Below, piece by piece: positions 17,215 to 26,507 of a stretch of 64,000 nucleotides of DNA. The position numbers and the translations under genes were made by a program. The stretch spans positions 1 through 64,000 of the forward strand of contig CAKUJH010000011.1 of assembly GCA_934661375.1 (NCBI GenBank), given 5' to 3'. Position 1 is the first letter of the stretch; each line of letters opens with the position of its first letter. The notes beneath the pieces are model-generated. The model ran no database searches. It saw nothing but the letters and a program-made list of their open reading frames with translations, and was not told the DNA's origin. The stretch comes from an uncultured Victivallales bacterium (GTDB lineage: Bacteria; Verrucomicrobiota; Lentisphaeria; Victivallales; UBA1829).

Positions 17215-18369
17215 TCAGCGCTTCATCAGTTCGCGGAACTGTTTGAACAGATAGAACGGGTCATGCGGTCCGGGTGCGGCTTCCGGGTGATACTGCACAC
17301 AGAACATGGGTTCCGTTTTATGACGCAGACCCTCCACCGTGCCGTCGTTCAGGTTGAGATGGGTTACTTCCACATTTCCCGGCAGGGATTTTTCATCGAT
17401 GGCGAAGTTGTGGTTCTGAGAAGTGATTTCCACTGCACCGGTCGCCAGATTCTTGACCGGATGATTGCAGCCGTGATGACCGAATTTCAGACGGTATGTT
17501 TTTCCGCCGCAGGCAATTCCGAGAATCTGATGACCCAGGCAGATGCCCATGATCGGCACTTTGCCGATCAGAAATTTTGCCGCTTCCGCAGCGTAAGGCA
17601 GTGCGGCAGGGTCGGCGGGTCCGTTGGAGAAAAAGATACCGTCCGGTTTCCATTTCAGCAGTTCTTCCGCCGGCGTTTTTGCGGGAAACACACGCACTTC
17701 CATTCCGCAGAGCCGCATGGAGCGGAGAATATTCCATTTGATGCCGAAGTCATAGGCTGCAACCTTGAATTCCACCGGCGGAAGTTTATCCGCAATTCCC
17801 CAGGAGACGGTGCGCTCCGGGAAGGCGTCCCAGTCATACGGTTCCGTGCAGGAAACTTTGGATGCGTAGTCCTGACCGTCCAGACCGCACCATGCTTTGG
17901 CTTTGGCGATGCCGTCGGCTTCGGACATTTCTTCGTCTGCACAGTGCATATATCCTTTCAGGGTACCGGTGGAACGCAGTTTGACCGTGAGTGCGCGGGT
18001 GTCGATGCCGGCAATGCAGGGAACGCCGTTTTCCCGGAGCAGATCCTGCAAAGAGCCTTCGGAACGGAAATTGGACGGTTCATTGTCGTTATGAATAATG
18101 AATCCGTTCAGGAAAAGCGTACGGGATTCCATATCGGCGGCGTTGACTCCGTAATTGCCGATTTCCGGATAGGTCATCGTGACAAACTGTCCGGCGTAGG
18201 AAGGATCGCTGATGATTTCCTCATAACCGCACATGCCTGTATTGAACACGACTTCACCGACGCGGTCGACTGCCGCGCCTGCGGAATAACCGCGGAAAAC
18301 GGTGCCGTCTTCGAGAGCCAGGAATGCTTTTTTTTCACGTTGAGCCTGCCAGTTGCGCTTGCCATTCAT
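17215..18369 (-). CDS. carA: Carbamoyl-phosphate synthase small chain
   Basis: The 384-residue protein matches CarA. The N-terminal domain carries ALEDGTVFRG and GEVVFNTGMCGYEEII, and the class I glutaminase domain carries GICLGHQILG with nucleophile Cys277, then TSQNHNFAID and QYHPEAAPGPHD with His361 and Glu363. It hydrolyses glutamine and channels ammonia to CarB for pyrimidine and arginine synthesis. carB is not adjacent, so the subunits are encoded apart. The two genes that follow are a lipoprotein and a glycosyltransferase, an unusual context that probably reflects read-through rather than shared function. The start is preceded by GTGAGGACAC; length is typical. Confidence 0.95.
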   Translation of the reverse strand: MNGKRNWQAQREKKAFLALEDGTVFRGYSAGAAVDRVGEVVFNTGMCGYEEIISDPSYAGQFVTMTYPEIGNYGVNAADMESRTLFLNGFIIHNDNEPSNFRSEGSLQDLLRENGVPCIAGIDTRALTVKLRSTGTLKGYMHCADEEMSEADGIAKAKAWCGLDGQDYASKVSCTEPYDWDAFPERTVSWGIADKLPPVEFKVAAYDFGIKWNILRSMRLCGMEVRVFPAKTPAEELLKWKPDGIFFSNGPADPAALPYAAEAAKFLIGKVPIMGICLGHQILGIACGGKTYRLKFGHHGCNHPVKNLATGAVEITSQNHNFAIDEKSLPGNVEVTHLNLNDGTVEGLRHKTEPMFCVQYHPEAAPGPHDPFYLFKQFRELMKR

Positions 18370-18558
18370 AATAGAGTGTCCTCACGGGTTGTTGGATATT
18401 ATTGATTATGGTAATATACTCCGTTTTGATAAAAAATAAATACAGGGAACCGGGAATTTTCGTATAATCTTGCAGCTCCGGCAGTGCGTTGTCCGGATGT
18501 CTTTGAAGGAAGAAGGAAAAATTTCTCCAAAAAATGCGGCAATCCTGAATTTTGTTCC

Positions 18559-18586
18559 TTGCATTTTTTTAAAAACGGGGTATATT
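18559..18586 (+). promoter_or_regulatory. Promoter of the small basic protein gene
   Basis: TTGCAT (18559-18564) and TATATT (18581-18586) with a 16-bp spacer, about 60 bp before the ATG at 18651. The strong boxes suit a highly expressed small gene. Confidence 0.65.
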
Positions 18587-18650
18587 TTAATTTCATTTGA
18601 AATGGTTTAAAAAATTTGAGATAGACAGACATAACAACAGGAGATAGGAA

Positions 18651-18809
18651 ATGTCCAGACATCCGAGTTTGAAAAGCACCGGCAAGATCCGCAAGAAAAG
18701 AAACGTTCTGAAGAAATTTGAACGCGTTGACCTCCTCACTGCGGATGGCCGTTGGAAACCGGGCCAGAAGGTCATCAGCGGCCTTCCGAAAACCAAGCCC
18801 CTCGAATAA
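18651..18809 (+). CDS. Small basic protein of the PVC type
   Basis: A 52-residue highly basic protein: MSRHPSLKSTGKI, RKKRNVLKKFERVDLLTAD, GRWKPGQK and GLPKTKPLE in order. It matches from memory the 'small basic protein' family of Chlamydiae, Verrucomicrobia and Lentisphaerae (NCBIfam TIGR04137), which is suspected to be ribosome-associated. It has its own promoter, a CAGGAG ribosome site and its own terminator, so it forms a compact single-gene unit. Its presence is a lineage marker. The biochemical role is not established. Too short for most ORF filters. Confidence 0.85.
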   Translation: MSRHPSLKSTGKIRKKRNVLKKFERVDLLTADGRWKPGQKVISGLPKTKPLE

Positions 18810-18837
18810 TTCCTATTTGAACGGCTTGCATCGCCAG

Positions 18838-18876
18838 ACGGGGCATCCTTGCAGAACAGGGATAGCCCCGTTTTTC
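18838..18876 (+). terminator. Rho-independent terminator after the small basic protein gene
   Basis: ACGGGGC-ATCC pairs with GGAT-A-GCCCCGT (18838-18848 with 18860-18871), with one unpaired A, and is followed at once by TTTTCTTTTTT. It separates the small-protein unit from aconitase. Confidence 0.85.
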
Positions 18877-18910
18877 TTTTTTCAGCTATTTATTTACAGG
18901 AAAATGAACC

Positions 18911-20845
18911 ATGGCAAAGAATACTGTCATTCAGCAAATCCTTGAAAAACATATCGTTTCCGGCAATCCCGTTCCCGGAGAGCCGATTGCCATCCGCATT
19001 GACCAGACCCTTACGCAGGACGCTACCGGCACAATGGCTTATCTGGAACTGGAAGCGATGAACATTGACCGCGTCAGGACCGAACTGTCGGTGTCTTATG
19101 TGGATCACAATATGATGCAGAACGGACCGGAAAACCGCAACGATCATCTTTATCTGCAGAGTGTTGCCGCGGCGAAGGGAGTTGTGTTTTCACGTCCGGG
19201 CAACGGTATCTGCCATCAGGTTCATCTGGAACGCTTCGGCGCACCGGGCAAGACTCTGCTGGGTTCGGATTCCCACACGCCCACCAACGGCGGTATCGGC
19301 ATGATGGCGATCGGTGCGGGCGGTCTGGATGTCGCGCTGGCGATGGCGGGACAGCCTTTCCGTATGGCGTATCCGAAAATCATCGGCGTGAAGCTGACCG
19401 GAAAACTCGGCGACTGGGTGTCTGCCAAAGACGTGATTCTGGAAATGCTCCGCATTCTCTCCACCAAGGGCAATGTCGGCTGCATGGTCGAGTATTACGG
19501 CGAAGGCGTTGCTTCCCTGACGGTTCCCCAGCGTGCCACCATCACGAACATGGGCGCGGAACTCGGCGTTACCTGCTCGGTGTTCCCCTCTGACGAAATG
19601 ACGCGCGAATTTCTCGAAAAACAGGGACGCGGCGAAGTCTGGACCGAGCTGAAAGCCGTCAATCCGGAATATGATAAGGATATTGAGATCAACCTTTCCG
19701 AACTCCGCTCGCTGGCGGCGTGTCCCTCCAGCCCGGACAACATCAAATCCATTACTGAACTGGCTGGAATTGAAGTCGGACAGGTCATCATCGGTTCCTG
19801 CACCAACAGTTCTTTCCGCGATCTGACGATTGTCGGTGAAATGCTGCGCGGACGCAAGATCAGCGAGAATGTAACGCTTTCCATTGCGCCGGGCAGCCGT
19901 CAAGTGCTGGAAATGCTGGCGCGCAACGGAACGCTGGCGGACATCATTTCCGCCGGAGCGCGTATTCTGGAAACGGGCTGCGGTCCGTGCATCGGGCAGG
20001 GACAGAGTCCCGCCAATGACACGGTTACGCTCCGTACCTTCAACCGCAATTTCCCCGGACGCACCGGCACGAAGGGCGATCAGTCGTATCTGGTCAGTCC
20101 GGAAGTTGCCGCGGCGGCTGCTCTGACCGGAAAAATCACGGATCCGGCAACCCTTGGATTCGCGTATCCCCAGGTGAAGGATGCCGACAAGTTCCTGATT
20201 GACGACTCCATGATGATTCAGCCGCCCTGCTGCGGAAAAAATGTGGAAATCATCCGCAAGAAAACGATCGGCAGTCCGCCGGTCAATCAGCCGCTTCCGG
20301 ACACCATTTCCGGAACGGTCGTGATCCGCACCGGCGACAAAACCAGTACGGACGACATCATGCCCGCCGGTGTGCATCTCAAACACCGCAGCAATATTCC
20401 GGAATATGCCAAAGTGGTGTTCGAACGTTTCAATGAAGAAGGCAAACCCACTTTCGCCCAGCGTGCGGCTGCGGTCCGCGACGCCGGCCGCCACGGCATT
20501 ATTGTCGGACGCGACAGCTACGGGCAGGGGTCTTCCCGTGAACATGCGGCAATCTGTCCGATGTATCTCGGTGTCAAGGCGGTCATTGCGTATGCCATTG
20601 AACGAATCCATGCCGCCAACCTGATCAACTTCGGCATTGTGCCGTTCACATTTGTCAATAAGGAAGATTACGAACTGCTGCCGGAAGGCACGGAAATCGT
20701 GATTGAAAACCTGCGTGAGAAACTGGAAAAACGGCAGTTCCCCATCATGGCGGAAGCCGCCGGGCACCAGATCCCGCTGAACAGCAATCTTTCGGATGAG
20801 GACATCCGGATTCTGCTGGCAGGCGGACGTTTGAACTTGAAGTAA
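18911..20845 (+). CDS. acn: Aconitate hydratase
   Basis: The 644-residue enzyme interconverts citrate and isocitrate in the TCA cycle. Cluster ligands Cys297 (GSCTNSS) and Cys357/Cys360 (GCGPCIG) bind [4Fe-4S]. GSDSHTPTNGGIG is the substrate-loop motif, and the C-terminal swivel domain carries GRDSYGQGSSREHA. The size and domain order match the shorter bacterial aconitase group (about 640 residues) rather than the 890-residue AcnA or AcnB. The ATG follows CAGGAAAATGAACC. It lies just after a terminator and 33 bp before bioB. Read-through into the biotin genes is likely, since no separate promoter is evident there. Confidence 0.93.
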   Translation: MAKNTVIQQILEKHIVSGNPVPGEPIAIRIDQTLTQDATGTMAYLELEAMNIDRVRTELSVSYVDHNMMQNGPENRNDHLYLQSVAAAKGVVFSRPGNGICHQVHLERFGAPGKTLLGSDSHTPTNGGIGMMAIGAGGLDVALAMAGQPFRMAYPKIIGVKLTGKLGDWVSAKDVILEMLRILSTKGNVGCMVEYYGEGVASLTVPQRATITNMGAELGVTCSVFPSDEMTREFLEKQGRGEVWTELKAVNPEYDKDIEINLSELRSLAACPSSPDNIKSITELAGIEVGQVIIGSCTNSSFRDLTIVGEMLRGRKISENVTLSIAPGSRQVLEMLARNGTLADIISAGARILETGCGPCIGQGQSPANDTVTLRTFNRNFPGRTGTKGDQSYLVSPEVAAAAALTGKITDPATLGFAYPQVKDADKFLIDDSMMIQPPCCGKNVEIIRKKTIGSPPVNQPLPDTISGTVVIRTGDKTSTDDIMPAGVHLKHRSNIPEYAKVVFERFNEEGKPTFAQRAAAVRDAGRHGIIVGRDSYGQGSSREHAAICPMYLGVKAVIAYAIERIHAANLINFGIVPFTFVNKEDYELLPEGTEIVIENLREKLEKRQFPIMAEAAGHQIPLNSNLSDEDIRILLAGGRLNLK

Positions 20846-20878
20846 TTCATCCTATATTCGGAAAGCAGAGGAGTTATT

Positions 20879-21859
20879 ATGCTGAATCCGCTGATTGAAA
20901 ACGCATACAAGGTTCTGAACGGAGAGGAACTGACTTACGAAGAGGCTCTGGCTCTGGCGGAAAAGATCGAAGGGGAAGATATCCTGGATCTGGTTTCGCT
21001 TGCCAATAAAGTCCGGCACAAATTCGCCGGTCCGATTGTGCCTTGTTCGATTCTGAACGCCAAGTCGGGGCTGTGTCATCAGAACTGCCGTTTCTGCGCT
21101 CAGGCGGCGGATCATCATACCGGTATTGAAACCTATCCTCTGCTGCCGAAAGAAGAAGTGCTGGAAGCCGCCGGGAAAGCCTGGGAAAACGGCGTCCGTT
21201 CCTTCGGATATGTGACCAGCGGTTACGGTTATAAAACCGCAACGCCGGAATTTCAGGCGATTCTGGATACGCTGGATGCGGTTCATGAACGTTACCCGGA
21301 ACTCAAACTCTGCGTTTCCATCGGCATCCTGAGCCGCGAGACAGCCGGACTGCTGGCAAAGCATCACACCTGGCGGTACAATATGAATCTCCAGACCAGT
21401 CCCGCGCGTTATGCGGAACTGATTACCGGAGTCCACACCATCGAGGACAAGATCCAGACCATCAAATATCTGCAGGAATTCGGCGTGACGATCTGCTGCG
21501 GCGGCATTTTCGGACTGGGGGAAAACTGGAAGGACCGGATAGACATGGCGTTTGCCGTGAAGGAACTCAAAGTCGACGGATCGCCGCTCAATATCCTGCT
21601 GCCCATCAAAGGCACTCCGCTGGAAAACCGGCCTCTGATGTCCCCGGCGGATGCCGCAAAGGCGTTTGCCGTGTTCCGTCTGGTGAACCCGGAAAACATG
21701 ATCAAGTTTGCCGCCGGACGCGAGACTACCATGAAAGATTTTCAGGGTCTGCTGATGCTGAGCGGTCTGAACAGTATGATTACGGGCGGATATCTGACCA
21801 CGCGCGGACGCAGTGTGGATGACGATAAAAAATTCATAGACCAGCTTGGCGGTTTCTGA
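20879..21859 (+). CDS. bioB: Biotin synthase
   Basis: A 326-residue radical SAM enzyme that inserts sulfur into dethiobiotin. Cys66, Cys70 and Cys73 in CHQNCRFC hold the SAM-binding [4Fe-4S] cluster. The barrel carries YNMNLQTSP and the C-terminal GGYLTTRGR, typical of BioB and of the second cluster site. It heads the operon bioB-F-G-C-D-A. GAGGAGTT precedes the ATG. The gene is complete. Confidence 0.95.
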   Translation: MLNPLIENAYKVLNGEELTYEEALALAEKIEGEDILDLVSLANKVRHKFAGPIVPCSILNAKSGLCHQNCRFCAQAADHHTGIETYPLLPKEEVLEAAGKAWENGVRSFGYVTSGYGYKTATPEFQAILDTLDAVHERYPELKLCVSIGILSRETAGLLAKHHTWRYNMNLQTSPARYAELITGVHTIEDKIQTIKYLQEFGVTICCGGIFGLGENWKDRIDMAFAVKELKVDGSPLNILLPIKGTPLENRPLMSPADAAKAFAVFRLVNPENMIKFAAGRETTMKDFQGLLMLSGLNSMITGGYLTTRGRSVDDDKKFIDQLGGF

Positions 21860-21868
21860 GGTGCGGTC

Positions 21869-23038
21869 ATGACTTTTCAGGAAGAGCTGGCGAAAAAATT
21901 GACCGGACTGCAGGAATTGGGGCGTTTCCGTTCCCTGCGCAATATTGCGCAGCTTCCGGGCGGACGCGCTGAACTGGACGGCAAAGTATACTGCAATCTT
22001 TCCGGCAATGATTACATGGGGATTTCCTGCAATCCGGAACTCCGGAAAGAATTTTACGCACAGTTCCCTGATCTGTCAACGCCTGAATTGGCGCAGTCCG
22101 CCGCGTCCAGCCGTCTTCTGACCGGCAATACGCCCGCCTATGAGCGGCTGGAACATACGCTTTCAACGCTGCTGTATCCGGGCAGAAGCGCACTGGTGTT
22201 CAACAGCGGATATCACGCCAATCTGGGGATTCTGCCCGCGTTGACGGGTTCAAAAGACCTGATCCTTTCGGACAAACTGAATCATGCCAGCATCATCGAC
22301 GGCATGAGGCTTTGTGAAGCGGAATTCCGCCGGTATCGTCATTGCGATCTGGATCATCTGGAGAAACTGCTCCGGGAAGCTCAGGGAAAATACCGCCGGA
22401 TTTTCATTATTTCCGAATCCATTTTCAGTATGGACGGCGATGCGCCGGATCTGCGGCGTCTGGCGGAACTCAAAAAAACTTATGACGCAGTGCTTCTGCT
22501 GGATGAAGCACATGCCGTCGGTCTGCGCGGACCGCGCGGGGCAGGGCTGGCGGCGGAATGCGGAATTCTGGATGATGTGGATGTCCTGATCGGAACTTTC
22601 GGCAAGGCGTTCGGTTCCACGGGGGCATACGCCGCAGTGTCGCCGGAACTGCGTTCGTTCCTGATCAACCGTATGCGTCCGCTGATTTTCACCACCGGAC
22701 TGCCGCCGGTAGTGCTGAACTGGAGTGATTTTGTACTGCGCCGCTGTGCCGCCATGGATACCGAACGGCAGCATCTGCGGAACATGGGAATCCGTCTGCG
22801 GGAAATTTTCCGCAACGCCGGAGGAAAAACCATGGACGGCGATTCCCAGATTGTGCCGCTGACCATCGGCGGCGACAAGGAAGCGCTTGCCGCAGCGGAA
22901 AAATTCCGGGAGGCGGGACAGCTGGTCTTTGCCATTCGTCCGCCGACAGTGCCGCAGGGAACCTGCCGTCTGCGTTTCTCGTTGTCGGCGGCTCATACGG
23001 ATGCGGACATCGAAGCCATCGGGCAGGTTCTGGCATGA
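21869..23038 (+). CDS. bioF: 8-amino-7-oxononanoate synthase
   Basis: A 389-residue PLP enzyme that condenses pimeloyl-ACP with alanine. The PLP Lys is K246 in GTFGKAFGSTGAY. SGNDYMGIS, SSRLLTGNTPAYERLE and LLDEAHAVGLRGPRGAG are conserved stretches of the alpha-oxoamine synthase family. It starts 9 bases after bioB and its TGA overlaps the ATG of bioG. Length is normal. Confidence 0.93.
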   Translation: MTFQEELAKKLTGLQELGRFRSLRNIAQLPGGRAELDGKVYCNLSGNDYMGISCNPELRKEFYAQFPDLSTPELAQSAASSRLLTGNTPAYERLEHTLSTLLYPGRSALVFNSGYHANLGILPALTGSKDLILSDKLNHASIIDGMRLCEAEFRRYRHCDLDHLEKLLREAQGKYRRIFIISESIFSMDGDAPDLRRLAELKKTYDAVLLLDEAHAVGLRGPRGAGLAAECGILDDVDVLIGTFGKAFGSTGAYAAVSPELRSFLINRMRPLIFTTGLPPVVLNWSDFVLRRCAAMDTERQHLRNMGIRLREIFRNAGGKTMDGDSQIVPLTIGGDKEALAAAEKFREAGQLVFAIRPPTVPQGTCRLRFSLSAAHTDADIEAIGQVLA

Positions 23039-23709
23039 AAACGGTTTTTCTGAAAAGGGAAAACACGCCCGCTCTGCGTATTTTTTTCAACGGCTGGAGC
23101 CGGGATGCACACTGTTTTGACGGCTGGACTTCGGATTGCGATGTGCTGGAAGTGCATGATTATACCGAGCTGGATACCGCTGTTTTTTCTGAACTGCTGA
23201 AACCTTATTCCGAACTGCATCTGGCGGCATGGTCGCTGGGCGTGTGGGCGGCGGCAAAAGTATTTGAAAAGGTGTCCGTCCGCCTGGATTCCGCTCTGGC
23301 TCTCAACGGCACACTTGTACCTGTTCATGCGGACTACGGCATTGCACCGGAAATTTTCGATGGGACGATTATCCATTGGGACGACCTTGCGGCACGGGAA
23401 CGATTTCTGCGCCGCATGGCGGGAACGGGTGCGGCGGCTCAGCGTATGCCGCTCCCGGAACGGACTCCGGATGATCAGCAGCGGGAACTTGCCGCCATCC
23501 TGCATGATGCGGCGGAGTCCGCCGTTCCCCGCAATATTTATCAGACTGCTGCCGCAGGAAAACGCGACCGCATCATTCCATTTGCGGCACAGCGGAATTT
23601 CTGGCAGTCCGAACCGGAAACAGCGTTTCGGGAACTTGATCTGCCGCATTATCCTTTCGACGGAATAACAGCCTGGGAGGAGGTGTTCCGTCTTGGAAAT
23701 CCCGGATAA
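23035..23709 (+). CDS. bioG: Pimeloyl-ACP methyl ester esterase, BioG type
   Basis: The 224-residue protein matches the DUF452/BioG family, which replaces BioH by removing the methyl group from pimeloyl-ACP methyl ester. LRIFFNGWSRD opens the fold, and AAWSLGVWAA holds the putative nucleophile Ser67. The late LPHYPFDGI supplies the catalytic His region. It overlaps bioF by four bases (ATGA) and overlaps bioC by 17 bases, so the three are translationally coupled. The use of BioG rather than BioH agrees with its position directly before bioC. Confidence 0.88.
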   Translation: MKTVFLKRENTPALRIFFNGWSRDAHCFDGWTSDCDVLEVHDYTELDTAVFSELLKPYSELHLAAWSLGVWAAAKVFEKVSVRLDSALALNGTLVPVHADYGIAPEIFDGTIIHWDDLAARERFLRRMAGTGAAAQRMPLPERTPDDQQRELAAILHDAAESAVPRNIYQTAAAGKRDRIIPFAAQRNFWQSEPETAFRELDLPHYPFDGITAWEEVFRLGNPG

Positions 23710-24457
23710 ACAATTGGTGCGGACCCGTTTCGAGCGCGGGCTGAAATCCTATTCGGAATCCGCGGCGGTTCAGCGGCAGATGGCGGAAAAACTGATGTCT
23801 CTGCTGTCGAACCGGAATCCTTCTCCGTTTTATTCCCGCATTCTGGAAATCGGCGCGGGCACGGGGCTGCTGACGGAGATCGCCGACCGCCGTCTGGACT
23901 GGAAGGAACGGGTTGTACTGGATCTGGTTTCCGGCTGTGCCGAGTATCATGCCGGGCGCCGCAACACGGTTTTTCTTGCCGGCGATGCCGAACAGGTCAA
24001 CTGGGGCGCGCAGCCGTTTGATCTGATTCTTTCCAATGCGGCATTTCAGTGGTTTGCCGATCTGGACGCCTTTGCCGGAAAACTGCGCCGTTCGCTTTCG
24101 ACCGGCGGCTGGCTGGCGTTTACCTCATTCGGTCCGGACAATCTGCATGAACTGACTTGTCTGACGGGACGTTCGCTGAAATACTTTCCGGCACGGCAAT
24201 TGCAGGACCTGCTGGAAAAACAGGGGTTCGCCGTGAGGGAATGCATTGAAGAAAAACAGGTGCAGACATTTGACGAGCCGCTGGACATACTGCGTCATTT
24301 CCGCCGGACGGGAGTTTCCGCGTCTGCGGGAACGGCGCAGCGCTGGACCCGGCGGCATCTGGCGGAGTTCTGCGCAGAATACCGGCGGCATTTCTCTGCC
24401 GGTTCAAAAGTAAGTTTGACCTGGAATCCTATTTACATGGTGGCGAAAGGAATTTGA
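23693..24457 (+). CDS. bioC: Malonyl-ACP O-methyltransferase
   Basis: A 254-residue class I SAM methyltransferase: RILEIGAGTGLLTEI is motif I, LILSNAAFQWFADL is the BioC-typical motif, and WLAFTSFGPDNLHEL matches the family. It methylates malonyl-ACP to disguise it as a primer for pimelate synthesis. Translation starts at a TTG (23693) inside the end of bioG, behind GGGAGGAGG at about 23676. A TTG start with a strong ribosome site suggests coupling to the preceding gene. Confidence 0.92.
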   Translation: MEIPDKQLVRTRFERGLKSYSESAAVQRQMAEKLMSLLSNRNPSPFYSRILEIGAGTGLLTEIADRRLDWKERVVLDLVSGCAEYHAGRRNTVFLAGDAEQVNWGAQPFDLILSNAAFQWFADLDAFAGKLRRSLSTGGWLAFTSFGPDNLHELTCLTGRSLKYFPARQLQDLLEKQGFAVRECIEEKQVQTFDEPLDILRHFRRTGVSASAGTAQRWTRRHLAEFCAEYRRHFSAGSKVSLTWNPIYMVAKGI

Positions 24458-24459
24458 AA

Positions 24460-25137
24460 ATGAGTGTTTATTTCATCAGCGGTATTGACACCGACATCGG
24501 GAAAAGTATTGCAACCGGCATGATGGCGCGTTATCTGCATCGCGCCGGACGGAAAGTAATAACCCTGAAACTGGTTCAGACCGGAAATCAGGGCAGTTCC
24601 GAAGATATTGCCAGACATCGCGAAATCATGGAAACGGGACTGTTTCCCGAAGACCGGGAACTGCTGACTGCTCCGGAAATTTTTTCGTTTCCCGCATCGC
24701 CGCATCTGGCGTCGGAACTGGACAAACGGCCGATTGATCTGGATAAAATCCTGAAAGCTGTGCATACATTGGAACAGCGTTATGAAATTGTGCTGGTCGA
24801 AGGAGCCGGCGGACTGGCGGTTCCCCTGACCGAAGATCTGCTGACCGTTGATTTCGCCGCACAGCAGAACTGGCCGCTGATACTGGTTACTTCCGGACGT
24901 CTCGGCAGCCTGAACCATACCATTCTTTCCATCGAAGCCGCTGTCCGCCGGAAGGTGAAACTGGCTGGAGTGGTTTACAATGAATCGCCCGCCGCCGATA
25001 AAATCATCGAGGCCGATTCCGACCGGATGATTCGCAAATATCTGCTGAAATATGGACAGCCGGCGGTGCTGGTGCGTCTTCCTGCGGTCGCCGCCCCGTG
25101 GCCCGATGTGGATTTTTCCGCTTTGTTCAACGCTTGA
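24460..25137 (+). CDS. bioD: Dethiobiotin synthetase
   Basis: A 225-residue ATP-dependent carboxylase closing the ureido ring. The P-loop is GIDTDIGKS (Gly8-Ser16), slightly altered from the usual GTDTGVGKT. EGAGGLAVPLTEDLLTVDF is the conserved family stretch, and VTSGRLGSLNHT follows. The ATG at 24460 is set by AAAGGA at 24445; a TTG two codons upstream overlaps the bioC stop. Fourth step of the operon, followed 15 bases later by bioA. Confidence 0.92.
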   Translation: MSVYFISGIDTDIGKSIATGMMARYLHRAGRKVITLKLVQTGNQGSSEDIARHREIMETGLFPEDRELLTAPEIFSFPASPHLASELDKRPIDLDKILKAVHTLEQRYEIVLVEGAGGLAVPLTEDLLTVDFAAQQNWPLILVTSGRLGSLNHTILSIEAAVRRKVKLAGVVYNESPAADKIIEADSDRMIRKYLLKYGQPAVLVRLPAVAAPWPDVDFSALFNA

Positions 25138-25152
25138 AGAAAGGAGTCTGCC

Positions 25153-26439
25153 GTGGAACTGAATGATGAATTTGCCGGAATGCTGGATTTCGACCGCAAA
25201 CATTTATGGCATCCGTATGCTTCGATGACCGAACCGCCGCCGGTGAATTTTGCCGTTTCCGGTTCGGGAAGCTCCATCCGTCTGGCGTCCGGACAGGAAC
25301 TGCTGGATGGCATTTCCAGCTGGTGGTGCGTCTGTCATGGACATGGACAGCCGAAAATCATGGACGCCATCCGGGAGCAGACTGCGAAAATAGCGGAAGT
25401 GATGTTTGCCGGATTCACTCACGAACCGGCCATCCGTCTGGCGCAGCTTTTGATCCGGCATACTCCGCCGGGACTGAACCGGGTGTTTTACGCGGATTCG
25501 GGGTCGGTGAGCGTGGAGTGCGCCGCGAAAATGGCGATCCAGTATCAGCTGGCGTGCGGACGTTCTTCCCGGAACCGTCTGGCAACCGTCAAAGGCGGGT
25601 ATCATGGCGATACTGCCGGCGCAATGTCTTTGAGCGATCCGGATGGAATGCATCAGATGTTTTCGGGTATTCTGTCGAAACATTTTTTTGCGCCGCGTCC
25701 GGAAATTCCGTTCGGGGGCGAATGGGATGACGCTGATTTCGCTCCAATGAAAAAGATGCTGGAAGAACACCGGCACGAAATCGCCGGAGTGATCCTGGAA
25801 CCGGTGTTTCAGGGCGCAAACGGAATGCGTTTCTATCATCCGGAATATTTGAAAAAACTGCGCATGATCTGCGATGAGCTGGATCTGGTGCTGATTTTTG
25901 ATGAAGTCGCAACCGGGTTCGGACGTCTCGGAAAGTTTTTTGCTCTGGAATACGCGGAGACTGCGCCGGACGTGATGTGCGTGGGCAAAGGTCTGACCGG
26001 CGGAGCCATCACGCTGGCGGCTGTGGTTGCCTCGGAAAAAGTGGCGGATACCATTTCATCGACCGCGCCCGGCAAGTTTATGCATGGTCCCACCTTCATG
26101 GCGAATCCTGTTGCCTGTGCCGCTGGATGCGCTTCGCTGGAACTGTTCGAAGAATATGACTGGGCGGGAAAAGTCGCCGCCATTCAGGAACAGATGCGCG
26201 CCGAGCTTGCCGGATTGAAAGGACATCCCAATGTGCTGGATGTCCGGGTACTGGGGGCTGTCGGCGTGGTGGAACTGAAACGGCTTCCCGCAGCGGAAGC
26301 GGTGCAGAAAACTGTGCTGGAAACGGGAGTATGGCTGCGTCCGTTCGGTTCCTGGCTGTATGCCATGCCGCCGTTTGTAACCACATCCGGCGAACTGACC
26401 CGGATTACGGACGCCATGAAGCAGATTGCTTCGCTCTGA
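25153..26439 (+). CDS. bioA: Adenosylmethionine-8-amino-7-oxononanoate aminotransferase
   Basis: A 428-residue class III PLP aminotransferase that makes DAPA from KAPA. HLWHPYASM near the N-terminus is diagnostic for BioA. FDEVATGFGRLGKFFALE and CVGKGLTGG with PLP Lys279 follow. The context (last gene of bioB-F-G-C-D-A) fixes the assignment. AAGGAGTCTGCCGTG gives a GTG start. A terminator lies 25 bases after the stop. No BirA or operator palindrome was found upstream of bioB. Confidence 0.95.
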   Translation: MELNDEFAGMLDFDRKHLWHPYASMTEPPPVNFAVSGSGSSIRLASGQELLDGISSWWCVCHGHGQPKIMDAIREQTAKIAEVMFAGFTHEPAIRLAQLLIRHTPPGLNRVFYADSGSVSVECAAKMAIQYQLACGRSSRNRLATVKGGYHGDTAGAMSLSDPDGMHQMFSGILSKHFFAPRPEIPFGGEWDDADFAPMKKMLEEHRHEIAGVILEPVFQGANGMRFYHPEYLKKLRMICDELDLVLIFDEVATGFGRLGKFFALEYAETAPDVMCVGKGLTGGAITLAAVVASEKVADTISSTAPGKFMHGPTFMANPVACAAGCASLELFEEYDWAGKVAAIQEQMRAELAGLKGHPNVLDVRVLGAVGVVELKRLPAAEAVQKTVLETGVWLRPFGSWLYAMPPFVTTSGELTRITDAMKQIASL

Positions 26440-26464
26440 AGAGAGTACAAAGAGATAATGCCAG

Positions 26465-26496
26465 CCGCATATCGGAATTTCCGGTATGCGGTTTTT
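26465..26496 (+). terminator. Rho-independent terminator of the biotin operon
   Basis: CCGCATATCGG (26465-26475) pairs with CCGGTATGCGG (26481-26491) with one G-U wobble and a five-base loop, followed by TTTTT. Confidence 0.85.
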
Positions 26497-26507
26497 CTCT
26501 GCTGCGG

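Noticed and set aside
20846..20878. BirA-type biotin operator before bioB
   Set aside because: The 33-bp gap contains a ribosome site but no long interrupted palindrome.
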